A DNA stretch of 64,000 bases from Tetraselmis striata (Eukaryota > Chlorophyta > Chlorodendrophyceae > Chlorodendrales > Chlorodendraceae). A program made the position numbers and the translations under genes. Shown piece by piece: positions 12,105-22,664 of the stretch. Under the pieces are notes generated by a model. That model searched no databases. It worked only from the letters and a program-made list of their open reading frames with translations, and had not been told where the DNA came from. Location of the stretch: contig VCJN01002859.1 of NCBI GenBank assembly GCA_006384855.1, positions 50,526-114,525 on the forward strand, read 5' to 3'. How positions within the stretch are numbered: the first letter of the stretch is position 1; the number at the start of each line of letters is the position of its first letter.

Positions 12105-12375
12105 GTCGCCTACCCAGGGCTTTCCGTATAAACTGGATTGCTGCCTAAACGGCCGTCGTTGAGACGCTGCAAGGGTTTCACTGGTGCCAGTCCTGTCCGG
12201 GGGAAAAAAAAATCCTGGCGGGAAAAAAAAACGGCGCACCTCTGCGCGGCCCCCGTCTGCATTGTCCTTTTTTTTCCCCGCCCCCGGGACAGGACTGGCA
12301 CCAGTGAAACGCTTGCAGCGTCTACGACGACCGTATAGGCAGTAATCCAGTTACGGAAAGCCCTGGGTAGGCGAC
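12105..12375. mobile_element. Foldback (long inverted repeat) element
   Basis: Two arms of about 95-99 bp (12105-12203 and 12282-12375) are near-perfect inverted repeats, running from GTCGCCTACCCAGGG at the outer end to CAGTCCTGTCCGGGGG at the inner end. The ~80-bp loop carries two A-runs and one T-run that extend the pairing. There is no coding capacity. It can be called a foldback or MITE element. A solo arm of the same family lies at 5325-5437. Confidence 0.85.
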
Positions 12376-12761
12376 ATTGTCCTGCATTGTCCTTCTCACT
12401 CGCCCGTCTGGTCTTCCACACGCCTTCACACGCCTCGGCCTGTTGCCATATAAAGCGGTCGACGTCGCTCCATCAAAGTAAACTGGCGCCATTAGCACGC
12501 CCAGTGCATACCAATTATTCGGCGGGTTGGCTTGCCAGCTCAACAGGCGCCGGTTCCCGCTTGGTCTGCTTTATCCTGGGCAGCACACCGAGGTCGTCGT
12601 TTTCCTCTTCATCAGCGGCGCCCTGAACGACTCCGCCCCCAAAATCAAGCGACCAGTACACTCCTGCTGCACGCCTACTCGTCAGCCCGCAGCCCACAGC
12701 CCGCTGCGCACTGCTTCAGCCCAAATTCTGCCGCGCACGCGCTTTGTCGACGCAGGCCGCG
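12376..12761 (+). promoter_or_regulatory. Upstream region of the FAH gene
   Basis: About 385 bp between the foldback element and the FAH start codon. A CATATAAAG box at 12447-12455, some 310 bp before the ATG, is the only TATA-like sequence seen. The foldback element sits immediately upstream and could affect expression. The promoter call is weak. Confidence 0.25.
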
Positions 12762-15700
12762 ATGGCCACCGCTCCACGCAGCTTCCTCCCCGTTGCGGCA
12801 CACAGCCACTTCCCGCTGGCAAACCTGCCGTACGGCGTGTTCCGGCCGCGCTTTGCCCAGGAGCCACGAAAGTGGGCCGCCGAGGGGTCCCGCGTGGGGT
12901 GCGCAATCGGCGACTACGTGCTGGACCTCGCGGCCCTGGAAGCGGAGGGCGCCTTCGGGAGCACCGCCGTGTATGGCGTTGACGGCTGTTTTTCTCAGGT
13001 GACCGCCGCTTGCTGCCTTCCCACCCGCAGCGACACTTGCCGCGACCCGGCCGCCCTCAACGATCAGCGCTGCAGTCCTTAAATCCAACGGCATAGCTTT
13101 CGGGACTGCCTGTGAGCGCAGACCTGGCTGTGGTGAGGGGTGCGGCAGTCGCCACTCACAGTGGCCGCGCATCGCAGGGCAGCCTCAATGCGTTCATGTC
13201 GCTGGGCCGGGCCGTCTGGCGCGAGGTGCGCAAGGTCATCACCGACCTTCTCAGCGAGGATAACCCGCAGCTGAGAGACAATGCCGAGCTCCGGGAGCGG
13301 GTGCTAATACCCATGGTGCTCTCGCCCGCCACTGCTGCCACACTCTCCGGCCACTGCGCGCAGTGCCTCATTCTCGCTGACCCAGCTATCGTGCTATTTG
13401 CTAGAGCGCGGTGGAGATGCTGATGCCGGCGAAGATTGGAGACTACACTGACTTTTTCGTCTCCAAGTACCACGCCGAGAACTGCGGGGCCATATTTCGG
13501 GGCAAAAAGGCCGTCTCTCCAAACTGGCGAGTTGCTGATCCGTCTCCCTCAGCGCCCCCCCCCCCCCCCCCCCCCCCCTTCACTAACACAGCCAGCGGCT
13601 GACAAATACAAACGTAAGGCCCGAAGCCTGAGCGCACATGGGTGCGAGGGGCTCAAGACTGAACCCCGTCCGCGTGCCCATGTCCTCCCCGTTGCTCTCA
13701 TCCTGCCGCCAGGCCGCACATGCCGGTTGGTTACCATGGCAGAGCCTCGTCAGTGGTGGTGTCAGGCACCGACATCCACCGGCCCAGGTGCAGCCCGCCC
13801 ATGCAGGCCGGGACCCCCTGTGCGGGACGTGAAACCTCTGATTACGTATCAGTATGGCTGTAGGACGATATACATGCATATACTGGGCTCCAGCAAAGAG
13901 CTTGGGGCCGGTTGTCTTGGTGTCGAGTTGATATCGCCCAAAGCAGACATTTGTATCGAGCAGATATTGTGCAAGCGGCACAAGATGCACCTCTATCCGT
14001 AAGCTTGATACCAGCCACTATGCCGAAACGTTTCCGGGTGAGCGTTTCCGGAGTCTTTTGTAAATTAATCGTGGGGCTATGCCTGCCGCCATGCTTGGCA
14101 AGCACTTCCTCCGCTCAGCACTGCTTATGCGGCACTTTCTGCCGCCCTTGTCAGTGCCATCGTCCTGCTGCTGACACCCGGGAGTGGCGGGCTCGATGCC
14201 GGCGCAGGGGGCAGCGCATGGGTCCGGAGGGCGCACCTGTGCAGGGCGCCTGCCAGAAGATGGACTTTGAGCTGGAAATGGTGAGAAGAAGGGGTGGGGG
14301 GGGGGGGGGGGGGGGGTCACTGTGACCATTGTGCCGAGCGCCAGGACGCGCCCTGGTGTCTTGACAGCCGTCACGCTTTCCAGACCCCTGAAACCCAACT
14401 CAATTAGCCCTAACACTAGTGAGGTTACTCTCTTCCCCCTCTAACCCTAAAACAGTATAATCCACATTTTCTTTTTGGCTCACCGACACTCAAAAAACCC
14501 GTAGTTTATGCCTCGCTTGCCTGAGATCTGAAGAGACCTTTGCTACTTGTCGGCAATGACTTTGCCTACGAGTATAGTTATCCTCTGGCAGTTAGATCGA
14601 CTCTTATTTGCAATGTTTTACTATCGCGCCGCCCCCCGCGTCGATCCAATCGAGTGGAATTAACACCAAAGGTAGGAACGCCCATGAAGATATTCAATGG
14701 AGTGACACGACCTCCCTTTGCCCGCTTTTTCCACCACAGGCGTGCCTCATGGGCCCAGGCAACGAGCTCGGCAGCTCCATCCCCGTCGACGATGCCGAAC
14801 AGCACATCTTCGGCCTGGTGCTGATGAATGACTGGAGCGCCCGGGATGTGCAGGCGTGGGAGGCGCAGCCGCTGGGGCCGTTCAACGGCAAAAACTTTGC
14901 GACCACCATCTCGCCGTGGGTCGTCACCCTGGACGCCCTGGAGCCATTCCGGTGAGTGCCTTGCGCACAGATTAGGGGCACCCAGGCTGTTTTTACGTGC
15001 ATGTTTACATATATGCAGTCGTTACATCGCTACATCGTACACGTAATTTATGCTCGCCACATGACCTTGATATACTTGTCAAGGTCATATGTAATTCCTT
15101 GACTAGCATATCGTACGTCTAGCATGCTTGTCAAGGTCATATGTAATTCTTGACTAGCATTCTGTACCCAATTATAAGTATGGAGGCACTTCCCCAGATA
15201 TCATGGATATATATGTATATACATATATACACTCGATTATTACGTATCTATGTAGAGCTGGAGTGCATTGAATCAAGGAGTCGTCCATCTGTGGCTCAGT
15301 TTTGCGAGTAGCTGAGGTGTCCATTGGGTTTAAACCTCCCTAATTTAGGGTATGCAGGCTCTGTACCGGTCGTCGCTACATGCTGTGTGTGTTGGCAGGG
15401 CATTGACAAATTTCAACCAGGTCTGCCTCAACATCATAGGTTTGACACTGTGAGCCATGACCTCACTGTGGAATTGCTGTGCCGTACTATCTGTGATACG
15501 CGCCCAGGTGCCCGGCCATCGAGCAGGACCCGCCGGTACTACCCTACCTCCGCCAGGCCAGCCCTTCCTCGTACGACATCAGCCTGCAGGCAAGCATCAA
15601 GGACCGCGAGGGCGATGACGCGTGTGTGGTGACTCAGTCCAACTACCGCCACCTGTGAGTGCCGCGCACATCCAGCGTCTACCATTGCAACACGCTGAGT

Positions 15701-16627
15701 ACATAATCAATGAACTATGCTGACACCATAAGTTCAATGACGAGTTGTAATGTTCGTGGTTCTTGTTGGTAGATGGCAGGTGTTGATGATTGTTGTCAGC
15801 TTGTGGAGTTGATTTTGATACCACAACATTTACTCGGTCTCACGGGTTTGAAAAGTATTGAATTGTTTTGCAGCAACAAGCCGGGCATTCCATGTAGTAT
15901 GCGTGGTGTGTTATGATACATTTCCAGGTAAATATGGTCTGTTCTCTATTTGCGGGGGGTGAAAAGCGATCAGATACAGCGAACTAGAAGCGTGGTTACG
16001 GTATATTTGGTATGTTTTCAGCATTGACGTGCGCTCCCTGCGACCCGTATTTGATGCAAGCCATGCATAATCAGCATTGAGTATACATTCAGACAAATAA
16101 ATCGGAGCTCCGGCGCTTTTTAATGTCATGTTACTATCCCCATGCCCATGTACTGTGCGTGATGGTCATGAAACGAAGACAATGTGTTAGATCAGATTAA
16201 TAATGTGAATCACTTGCGACATGTCAGCTGAAGCACGCCGCTCTTCCGGTAAATACATAAATCGGAGCATCAGTTTATCCCCACGCGTTGCTCACAACTG
16301 TGCGTTTGCCGCTGGCAGATACTTCTCGTTGCCGCAGCTCGTGGCGCACCACACCTTTGGGGGCTGCAACCTGCAACCGGGCGACTTGCTGGGCACCGGC
16401 ACCATCAGTGGCCCCACGGAAGACAGCCTCGGCTGCATGCTGGAGCTCTCACAAAACGGCGCTCGGAGATGTGTATAAGAGACCCGCTCAGTATCGGCCG
16501 CGGCAATGAACGCACCTTCCTGGAGGATGGCGACACCGTGACGTTTTCTGGTTATTGCCAGGGCGATGGCTTCCGGGTTGGCTTTGGGGAATGCAGCGGT
16601 ATGGTCCTGCCCGCGCTGGGAAGCTGA
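12762..16627 (+). CDS. FAH: Fumarylacetoacetase (8 exons)
   Basis: Last enzyme of tyrosine catabolism: hydrolyses 4-fumarylacetoacetate to fumarate and acetoacetate. Exons: 12762-12998, 13178-13315, 13405-13526, 13713-13787, 14208-14280, 14740-14951, 15508-15654, 16319-16627. Removing the 17-base foreign insert at 16467-16483 gives exactly 432 codons (431 aa; animal FAH is about 419). Visible motifs are [19 protein letters not shown] at the start, IGDYTDFF (metal/active site), [17 protein letters not shown]-like core, MDFELEM (metal-binding Glu pair), [11 protein letters not shown] (metal Asp and substrate Arg), [12 protein letters not shown] and [20 protein letters not shown] at the end. Intron 3 uses a GC donor (13527, GCGAGT); the others are GT-AG. 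Introns 3 and 5 hold C24 and G21 runs. TGTAA, the usual green-algal poly(A) signal, lies at 16751. Product assignment is firm; the reading frame as printed is broken only by the insert. Confidence 0.95.
13555..13578 (+). repeat. C24 run in FAH intron 3
   Basis: Sense-strand C run about 135 nt before the acceptor of intron 3. Confidence 0.95.
14296..14316 (+). repeat. G21 run in FAH intron 5
   Basis: Sense-strand G run starting 16 nt after the GTGAGA donor. It is the only G-on-sense run among those inside host genes here. Confidence 0.95.
15075..15160 (+). repeat. Short direct repeat in FAH intron 6
   Basis: The ~35-bp segment CTTGTCAAGGTCATATG...TTGACTAGCAT occurs twice (15075-15109 and 15127-15160), differing by one base. 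It is a local duplication with no sign of function. Confidence 0.9.
16467..16483 (+). other. 17 bases identical to the Tn5/Nextera mosaic end
   Basis: AGATGTGTATAAGAGAC equals the first 17 of the 19 bases of the Tn5 mosaic end used in tagmentation adapters. It sits between GGCGCTCGG and CCGCTCAG in the last FAH exon. Without it the protein reads through the conserved C-terminus; with it the frame shifts. An adapter remnant left in the assembly is the simplest reading. Confidence 0.85.
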
Positions 16628-16883
16628 GTAGACCGCCGGGACAGGCCTGCATGCTCGATTCACTTGCACAAAAATCAACCAGTTGACAATCACTCGTTAT
16701 CTATCCCCCATCGGGAAAATTCCACAGTTGACTGGGCATTGTGATGAACGTGTAATCCCAATAAGCACATAGAATCGAATGACTAATATGATGGTGCTGT
16801 ATTGCTGAAGATTAATACGCGGCACTGACCCCTCGGACGACCTGCCTCGTGCGCGAGTGGCAAGGACGGACACCGGCGGGCGG

Positions 16884-16884
<1 letters not shown>

Positions 16885-16915
<31 letters not shown>
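16885..16915. repeat. G31 homopolymer
   Basis: Longest pure G run in the window, about 260 bp after the FAH stop. Confidence 0.95.
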
Positions 16916-16916
<1 letters not shown>

Positions 16917-18345
16917 GTCTAGTCTCCGACCAGCGGACATGACATTCTGGCAAGCATCGCGCTGCTGATTGCGTCAGAGTCGAGCCCCCCGCCTGGTGCG
17001 AAGCTGTGTACGAGTATCTTGTACTGGGAAACCTCGGCCGGTTACTGCACTGGGTTCTAGTGGTCATAACGATGATTTTACGATCACCTATGGCAGCAGT
17101 TCATTCTCTTCCATGGAGGAGGCATCTCCCGCTGTTCGTCCAACCTCTGAAGGACTCCGCCGGATACGGGCGGCGCTACACAGCTGCACCGCCTAGGCCT
17201 CTCCTTTAAATTTGCAGTTTGATATTCATACACAACTGCGAAGTTTTCCGAGTGACTTGCCTAGAGTCATGGACAGCCTGAACTTCGCTTCAAACGAATG
17301 TAGAAAAAACGTGTCCGCACATAATGTATATTCCTTATGCGATAATCATTATGCTATACAGCGAATGGTCTCAATTTAACAAAAAAACTTGTCGCGATTA
17401 ATAAAGTAAATTAATCGTGGCATGTAACTAGGGAATTAAGGCTAGGATACTAATCCATGGACATATATCTGTGTGTATACATATTTACACCCTCCACAGA
17501 AGTCCTAGGCCCCTGTCTCGCCGAATCCGAGTTTACGAATAGTGGGGCAGCTGAATCTAGGGTTTATGACCTAAAGTCCTGGAATGTTGCACATTTATGC
17601 TCAGCCTTCATCACCATAGGGTGTAAGCAACCCCTTTGACCCTAACAAGTGTTATGCACGAGTGGCACTTGCGCCACATTGAGCGTTTCTAGTACCCCCA
17701 CAACAATGGGGGTTGGTGCCCCGTACGTCCCGCCGCGCATGCATAGACCATTGCATGGTGGGATGGCCATGGGCGGGCGAGGAAACATGTCAGCAAAGAG
17801 GCTAGGGTGTTTTTGCTTGGGGTGGGGTCATGGTGGCGTGCGCCCGTGCACGATGTGGCGTGATACCCTCGCCACTGCAGCGCCGCCTGGTGGTGCAGCT
17901 CTCAAACTCGCGGTATCGCTCAGTGCGTTGCGAGGAAACGCCTGGAAACTTTCATATAAAAACGAATAACGCGAGCACGGGTACAAATTCCACAGCAGCA
18001 GCCCGGTTGTCCGAGGCCATTTAGACACTTGTTGATTTATTTCAGAAATAATATGCCGAAATCTGACGTCTGTGTCAGCATATCGTCAACACGGCGTGAA
18101 ACTTTACGCCGAGTGGATCTCAAAACCTGATACACGGTGGCGGCACAGTGTGTTGTGTGTAATCGTGCACGGATCACTTATACTTGGCACATGCCCCCCT
18201 TGAGCGATGCCCACAGCCGCCATGCCGGGTCCCCCCTTTCACAACATTTTTCCCACTGGCATCGGCGCATTGAGGTGCACGCCATTGCCGTTCCACTGGG
18301 CTCAACATGGCGCGCTATGAGCATGCGGCCATGCACTACGGGAGG

Positions 18346-18455
18346 GGGCCAAAACGCGAGCAAAAAGGTAATGTATCACGCGCACCGTGTTTTGGCTCTG
18401 TTTTTGAGCCCTAATCCGAGCAAAGTGAGCCAAATCTCGTTATACCGAAAAGGAC
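18346..18455 (+). repeat. Outer inverted repeat of the satellite complex, left copy
   Basis: GGCCAAAACGCGAGCAAAAA, a GTTTTGG.TCTGTTTTTGAGCC segment and GAGCCAAAT recur in inverse orientation and order at 28030-28128. The match is imperfect but collinear over about 100 bp. The two copies bracket the whole 19-28 kb satellite complex. Confidence 0.55.
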
Positions 18456-18606
18456 GAATGTAGGGTTTCGTACAATTGCATTAAGTACTGGGATCATGGC
18501 GCTGGCACGACCGCGGCTTCTAGATTGTGTCATCAACGGTTTTCGCAAGGGGGGGCATCACTCGCCACACCCGTGCCGTGCCCCATAGGCCTCCTACCTT
18601 ATAGCC

Positions 18607-19173
18607 ATGTCAAATTCGGCGTGGTCCAATGGCGAGCATATCGACGGCATGTTTCAGTACATGCAGGTCAATTCTGAGCGTGTGTGGTCGATGTTGCAGC
18701 GTCTGGAACCTGCGCTTGGTGCCGATACGGCACGGGGCTTGCTGACTAGATTTGTCGACCGCTCCTTGGCTGAGGTTCCGGTGCTTCCACGAACTGGTGC
18801 GACTCCAACACATGGCAGCGCTGGACAGGAGGCAAGCGTCGGGCCTAATGACCGGGAGTTCCCAGCACCGGCTGAGGCGTCAAACATTCGAGGGGGGGTG
18901 CCCGCAGACCGTGAAGCCCTTGCGTCGCTGCCAAAGTTTCGGCCGGAAGCTACAACCCCAACCCGTACCGGGACTCGCTTACCGCCTCGCACGCAACCTT
19001 CTACCCGCGTCCCGGTCCAAGAACACCAACCTTCCAAGTCAGGAGGACATGATCATGAGTGGTTAAGGCCGGTTGTAGATGAAAGAGAGTGGGAGTCGTA
19101 CAAGGCCTTGAAGACTGATATTCTCGACTTCGGCGAAAAGTGGCGCTACCTCCACCGATCTAGCGCCGCGTAG
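18607..19173 (+). CDS. Unrecognised 188-aa protein abutting the satellite array
   Basis: Open frame of 188 codons from the first ATG after a stop-rich stretch. The N-terminal ~60 residues look helical (SERVWSMLQRLEPAL), a Pro/Thr/Arg-rich middle follows, and the end is charged and helix-like (DEREWESYKALKTDILDFG). No family is recognised. The stop codon at 19171-19173 coincides with the start of the ~374-bp satellite array, so the frame could belong to the element that gave rise to the satellite (for example a gag-like ORF), or it could be a host gene invaded at its 3' end. No introns are needed. Other copies in the genome would tell these apart. Confidence 0.4.
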   Translation: MSNSAWSNGEHIDGMFQYMQVNSERVWSMLQRLEPALGADTARGLLTRFVDRSLAEVPVLPRTGATPTHGSAGQEASVGPNDREFPAPAEASNIRGGVPADREALASLPKFRPEATTPTRTGTRLPPRTQPSTRVPVQEHQPSKSGGHDHEWLRPVVDEREWESYKALKTDILDFGEKWRYLHRSSAA

Positions 19174-22100
19174 GTAAGGCATGTTTTAATATATCCATAC
19201 ACGGCGGCACGCCTTACAGTACCCGGATAATGCGACATACAGAAGTATTATGCGTGCGCATGGGCTCCACGACAAGAAACTCGTGGACAGGTACACCCCT
19301 ACAGGTACATCATATTGGCGACGGCGAGCCCTAGATTGTTGCGCTGCGCCGCAGATTGTTGCCTTCGGCAGGCGGTAAATGCCTACATGGCTGAAACACT
19401 TTCCTTGTCCGGGTATTTGTTGCATACTTGTATGACAAAAGCGCATAGGCTTGACGAGAAAGTACGACTGCTAGCGAGGTGTTCGCCCGAGAACTTCACT
19501 TTGGCTTAGTACTATATAAACGCCCTAGATTGTTGCGCCCCGCCGCAGATTGTTGCCTTAGGCATATGTTAAATCCATACACGGCTGCAAGCCGTGCAGT
19601 ACCCGGATAATGCGGCATATAGAAATATTATGCATGCGCATGGGCTCGACGACAAGAAACTCGTGGATGGTTACACCCCTAGGTACATCATATTTGCGAC
19701 GGCGAGCCCTAGATTGTTGCGCTGCGCCGCAGATTGTTGCCTTCGGCAGGCGGTAAATGCCTACATGGCTGAAACACTTTCCTTGTCCGGGTATTCGTTG
19801 CATACTTGTATGACAAAAGCGCATAGGCTTGACGAGAAAGTACGACTGCGAGGGAGGTGCTCGCCCGAGAACTTCACTTTGGCTTCGGACTGAACGCCCT
19901 AGATTGTTGCGCTGCGCCGCAGATTGTTGCCTTAGGCATGTTCTAAATCCATACACGGCTGCACGCCTTGCAGTACCCGGATAATGCGGCATAGAGAAGT
20001 ATTATGCATGCGCAGGGGCTCGACGACAAGAAACTCGTGGATAGTTACACCCCTAGGTACATCATATTCGCGACGGCGAGCCCTAGATTGTTGCGCTGCG
20101 CCGCAGATTGTTGCCTTCGGCAGGCGGTAAATGCCTACATGGCTGAAACACTTTCCTTGTCCGGGTATTCGTTGCATACTTGTATGACAAAAGCGCATAG
20201 GCTTGACGAGAAAGTACGACTGCGAGGGAGGTGCTCGCCCGAGAACTTCACTTCGGCTTAGTGAAAGCCCTAGATTGTTGCGCTGCGCCGCAGATTGTTG
20301 CCTTAGGCATGTTCTAAATCCATACACGGCTGCACGCCTTGCAGTACCCGGATAATGCGGCATAGAGAAGTATTATGCATGCGCAAGGGCTTGACGACAA
20401 GAAACTCGTGGATAGTTACACCCCTAGGTACATCATATTCGCGACGGCGAGCCTTAGATTGTTGCGCTGCGCCGCAGATTGTTGCCTCCGGCAGGCTGCG
20501 CCGCATATTGTTGCCTTAGGCATGTTCTAAATCCATACACGGCTGCACGCCTTGCAGTACCCGGATAATGCGGCATAGAGAAGTATTATGCATGCGCATG
20601 GGCTCGACGACAAGAAACTCGTGGATACTTACACCCCTAGGTACATCATATTCGCGACGGCGAGCCCTAGATTGTTGCGCTGCGCCGCAGATTGTTGCCT
20701 TTGGCAGGGGGTAAATGCCTACATGGCTGAAACACTTTCCTTGTCCGGGTATTCGTTGCATACTTGTATGACAAAAGCGCATAGGCTTGACGAGAAAGTA
20801 CGACTGCTAGCGAGGTGCTCGCCCGAGAACTTCACTTTGGCTTAGGACTGAACGCCCTAGATTGTTGCGCCCCGCCGCAGATTGTTGCCTTAGGCATATG
20901 TTAAATCCTTACACGGCTGCACGCCTTGCAGTACCCGGATAATGCGGCATAGAGAAGTATTATGCATGCGTATGGGCTCGACGACAAGAAACTCGTGGAT
21001 AGTTACACCCCTAGGTACATCATATTTGCGACGGCGAGCCCTAGATTGTTGCGCTGCGCCGCAGATTGTTGCCTTCGGCAGGCGGTAACTGCCTACACGG
21101 CTGAAACACCTTCCATGTCTGGGTATTCGTTGCATGCTTGTATGACAAAAGCGCATAGGCTTGACGAGAAAGTACGACTGCTAGCGAGGCGCTCGCCCGA
21201 GAACTTCACTTTGGCTTAGGACTGAACGCCCTAGATTGTTGCGCTGCGCCGCAGATTGTTGCCTTAGGCATGTTCTAAATCCATACACGGCTGCACGCCT
21301 TGCAGTACCCGGATAATGCGGCGTACATAAGTATTATGCATGCACAGGGGCTCGACGACAAGAAACTCGTGGATAGCCACACCCCCTATCTAGGTACATC
21401 ATATTTGCGACGGCGAGCCCTAGATTGTTGCGCTGCGCCGCAGATTGTTGCCTTCGGCAGGCGGTAACTGCCTACACGGCTGAAACACCTTCCATGTCTG
21501 GGTATTTGTTGCATACTTGTATGACAAAAGTGCAAAGGCTTGACGATAAAGTACGACTGCGAGGGAGGTGCTCGCCCGAGAACTTCACTTTGGCTTAGGA
21601 CTGAACGCCCTATATTGTTGCGCTCGCCGCAGATTGTTGCCTTCGGCAGGCGGTAACTGCCTACACGGCTGAAACACCTTCCATGTCTGGGCATTTGTTG
21701 CATACTTGTATGACAAAAGTGCAAAGGCTTGACGATAAAGTACGACTGCTAGCGAGGTGCTCGCCCGAGAACTTCACTTCGGCTTAGTGAAAGCCCTAGA
21801 TTGTTGCGCCCCGCCGCAGATTGTTGCCTTAGGCATATTTTAAATCCATACACGGCTGCACGCCTTGCAGTACCCGGATAATGCGGCATAGAGAAGTATT
21901 ATGCATGCGCAAGGGCTCGACGATAAGACACAGATAAATAGCCACACCCTCATGTACTAACATCATATTTGCAACGGCGAGATTGCTGTGCTGCACCGGA
22001 GATTGTTGCCTTCGGCAGGAGTAAATGCCTACACGGCTGAAACACTTTCCTTGTCCAAGTATTTGTTGCATACTTGTATGACAAAATCCGATTGCTAGCA

Positions 22101-22180
22101 AGGTGCTCGCCTGAGAACTTCACATTGGCTTACGTAAAGTCCCAGATTGTTGCGCCCCGCCGCAGATTGTTGCCATGTCG
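19165..22180 (+). repeat. Satellite A, direct array (~374-bp unit, about 8 copies)
   Basis: The landmark TATTATGCATGCGCA recurs near 19249, 19625, 20000, 20371, 20583, 20957, 21333 and 21898. Most spacings are 372-376 bp, with one short (about 212) and one long (about 565) unit. Each unit has two halves of about 190 bp that begin with the same header (AGATTGTTGCGCTGCGCCGC then AGATTGTTGCC) and continue with TTAGGCATG or TTCGGCAGGCGG. Short and long units equal loss or gain of a half, as expected of unequal exchange at the shared header. Open frames of 85-144 codons on both strands merely follow the repeat. Confidence 0.95.
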
Positions 22181-22660
22181 CGACGACTCGTCGTATGTTT
22201 GCCGGTGCCTGTGGCGTGCATATCTAGCAAGGTAGCGACTACCGGTAGCGACTACTGGTAGCGAGTAGGAATTACTCTCAATCTCCCCTTTATCCCCAGC
22301 ATACTCAATACAATCTCCGTCGGGGCGTGATACCGGTACCGGCAGACCAATGCGAGATATGGCTAACACGTCGTCTTAATAATACTACGATACGATTCGC
22401 GGCGCCACGGCTGCGCGAGCTGCGGCGGGCAAGCCGCCGCGCTCGCCCAGCCGTATGCAGTGGCGCAATCCCGCGAAATATCATCAAGCAGTGGCTACGA
22501 CCGAGGTAATACCTACGGGTACCCGTATGTAGCGACTATACCGGGGGCGGCAAGCCGAAAGGAAGTTGGGTGGTGCAATCAGTGGGCAGTTTTTTTCTCT
22601 CCAGCCGCCGAGATTGTGCCGCGCGAGCCCGGTTTGGGCCTTTCCTGCGTGACTTGCTTC
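22181..22660. repeat. Junction segment J between satellites, left copy
   Basis: Holds TAGCGACTACTGGTAGCGAG (about 22246) and the block GCAGTGGCTACGACCGAGG to GGGTACCCGTAT (about 22487-22530). The first recurs inverted near 26880-26910. The second recurs inverted near 25590-25640 and, in part, near 27290-27330. A perfect inverted CGGCGGGCAAGCCGCCG hairpin lies near 22425. Confidence 0.7.
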
Positions 22661-22664
22661 AAAA

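Larger units (their letters stand above)
16628..18606. other. Intergenic, nothing recognised
   Basis: AT-richer spacer after FAH. It holds a G31 run (16885-16915) and short open frames without domains. Part of 18346-18455 is an inverted match to 28030-28128 (listed separately). Confidence 0.5.

Noticed and set aside
14433-14454. Telomere-like CCCTAAAA
   Set aside because: A single unit only, inside an FAH intron; not an array.
19186-22101. Family of 85-144-codon frames, repeated on both strands
   Set aside because: They recur because the DNA satellite recurs, appear on both strands, and vary with the repeat without sign of coding constraint.
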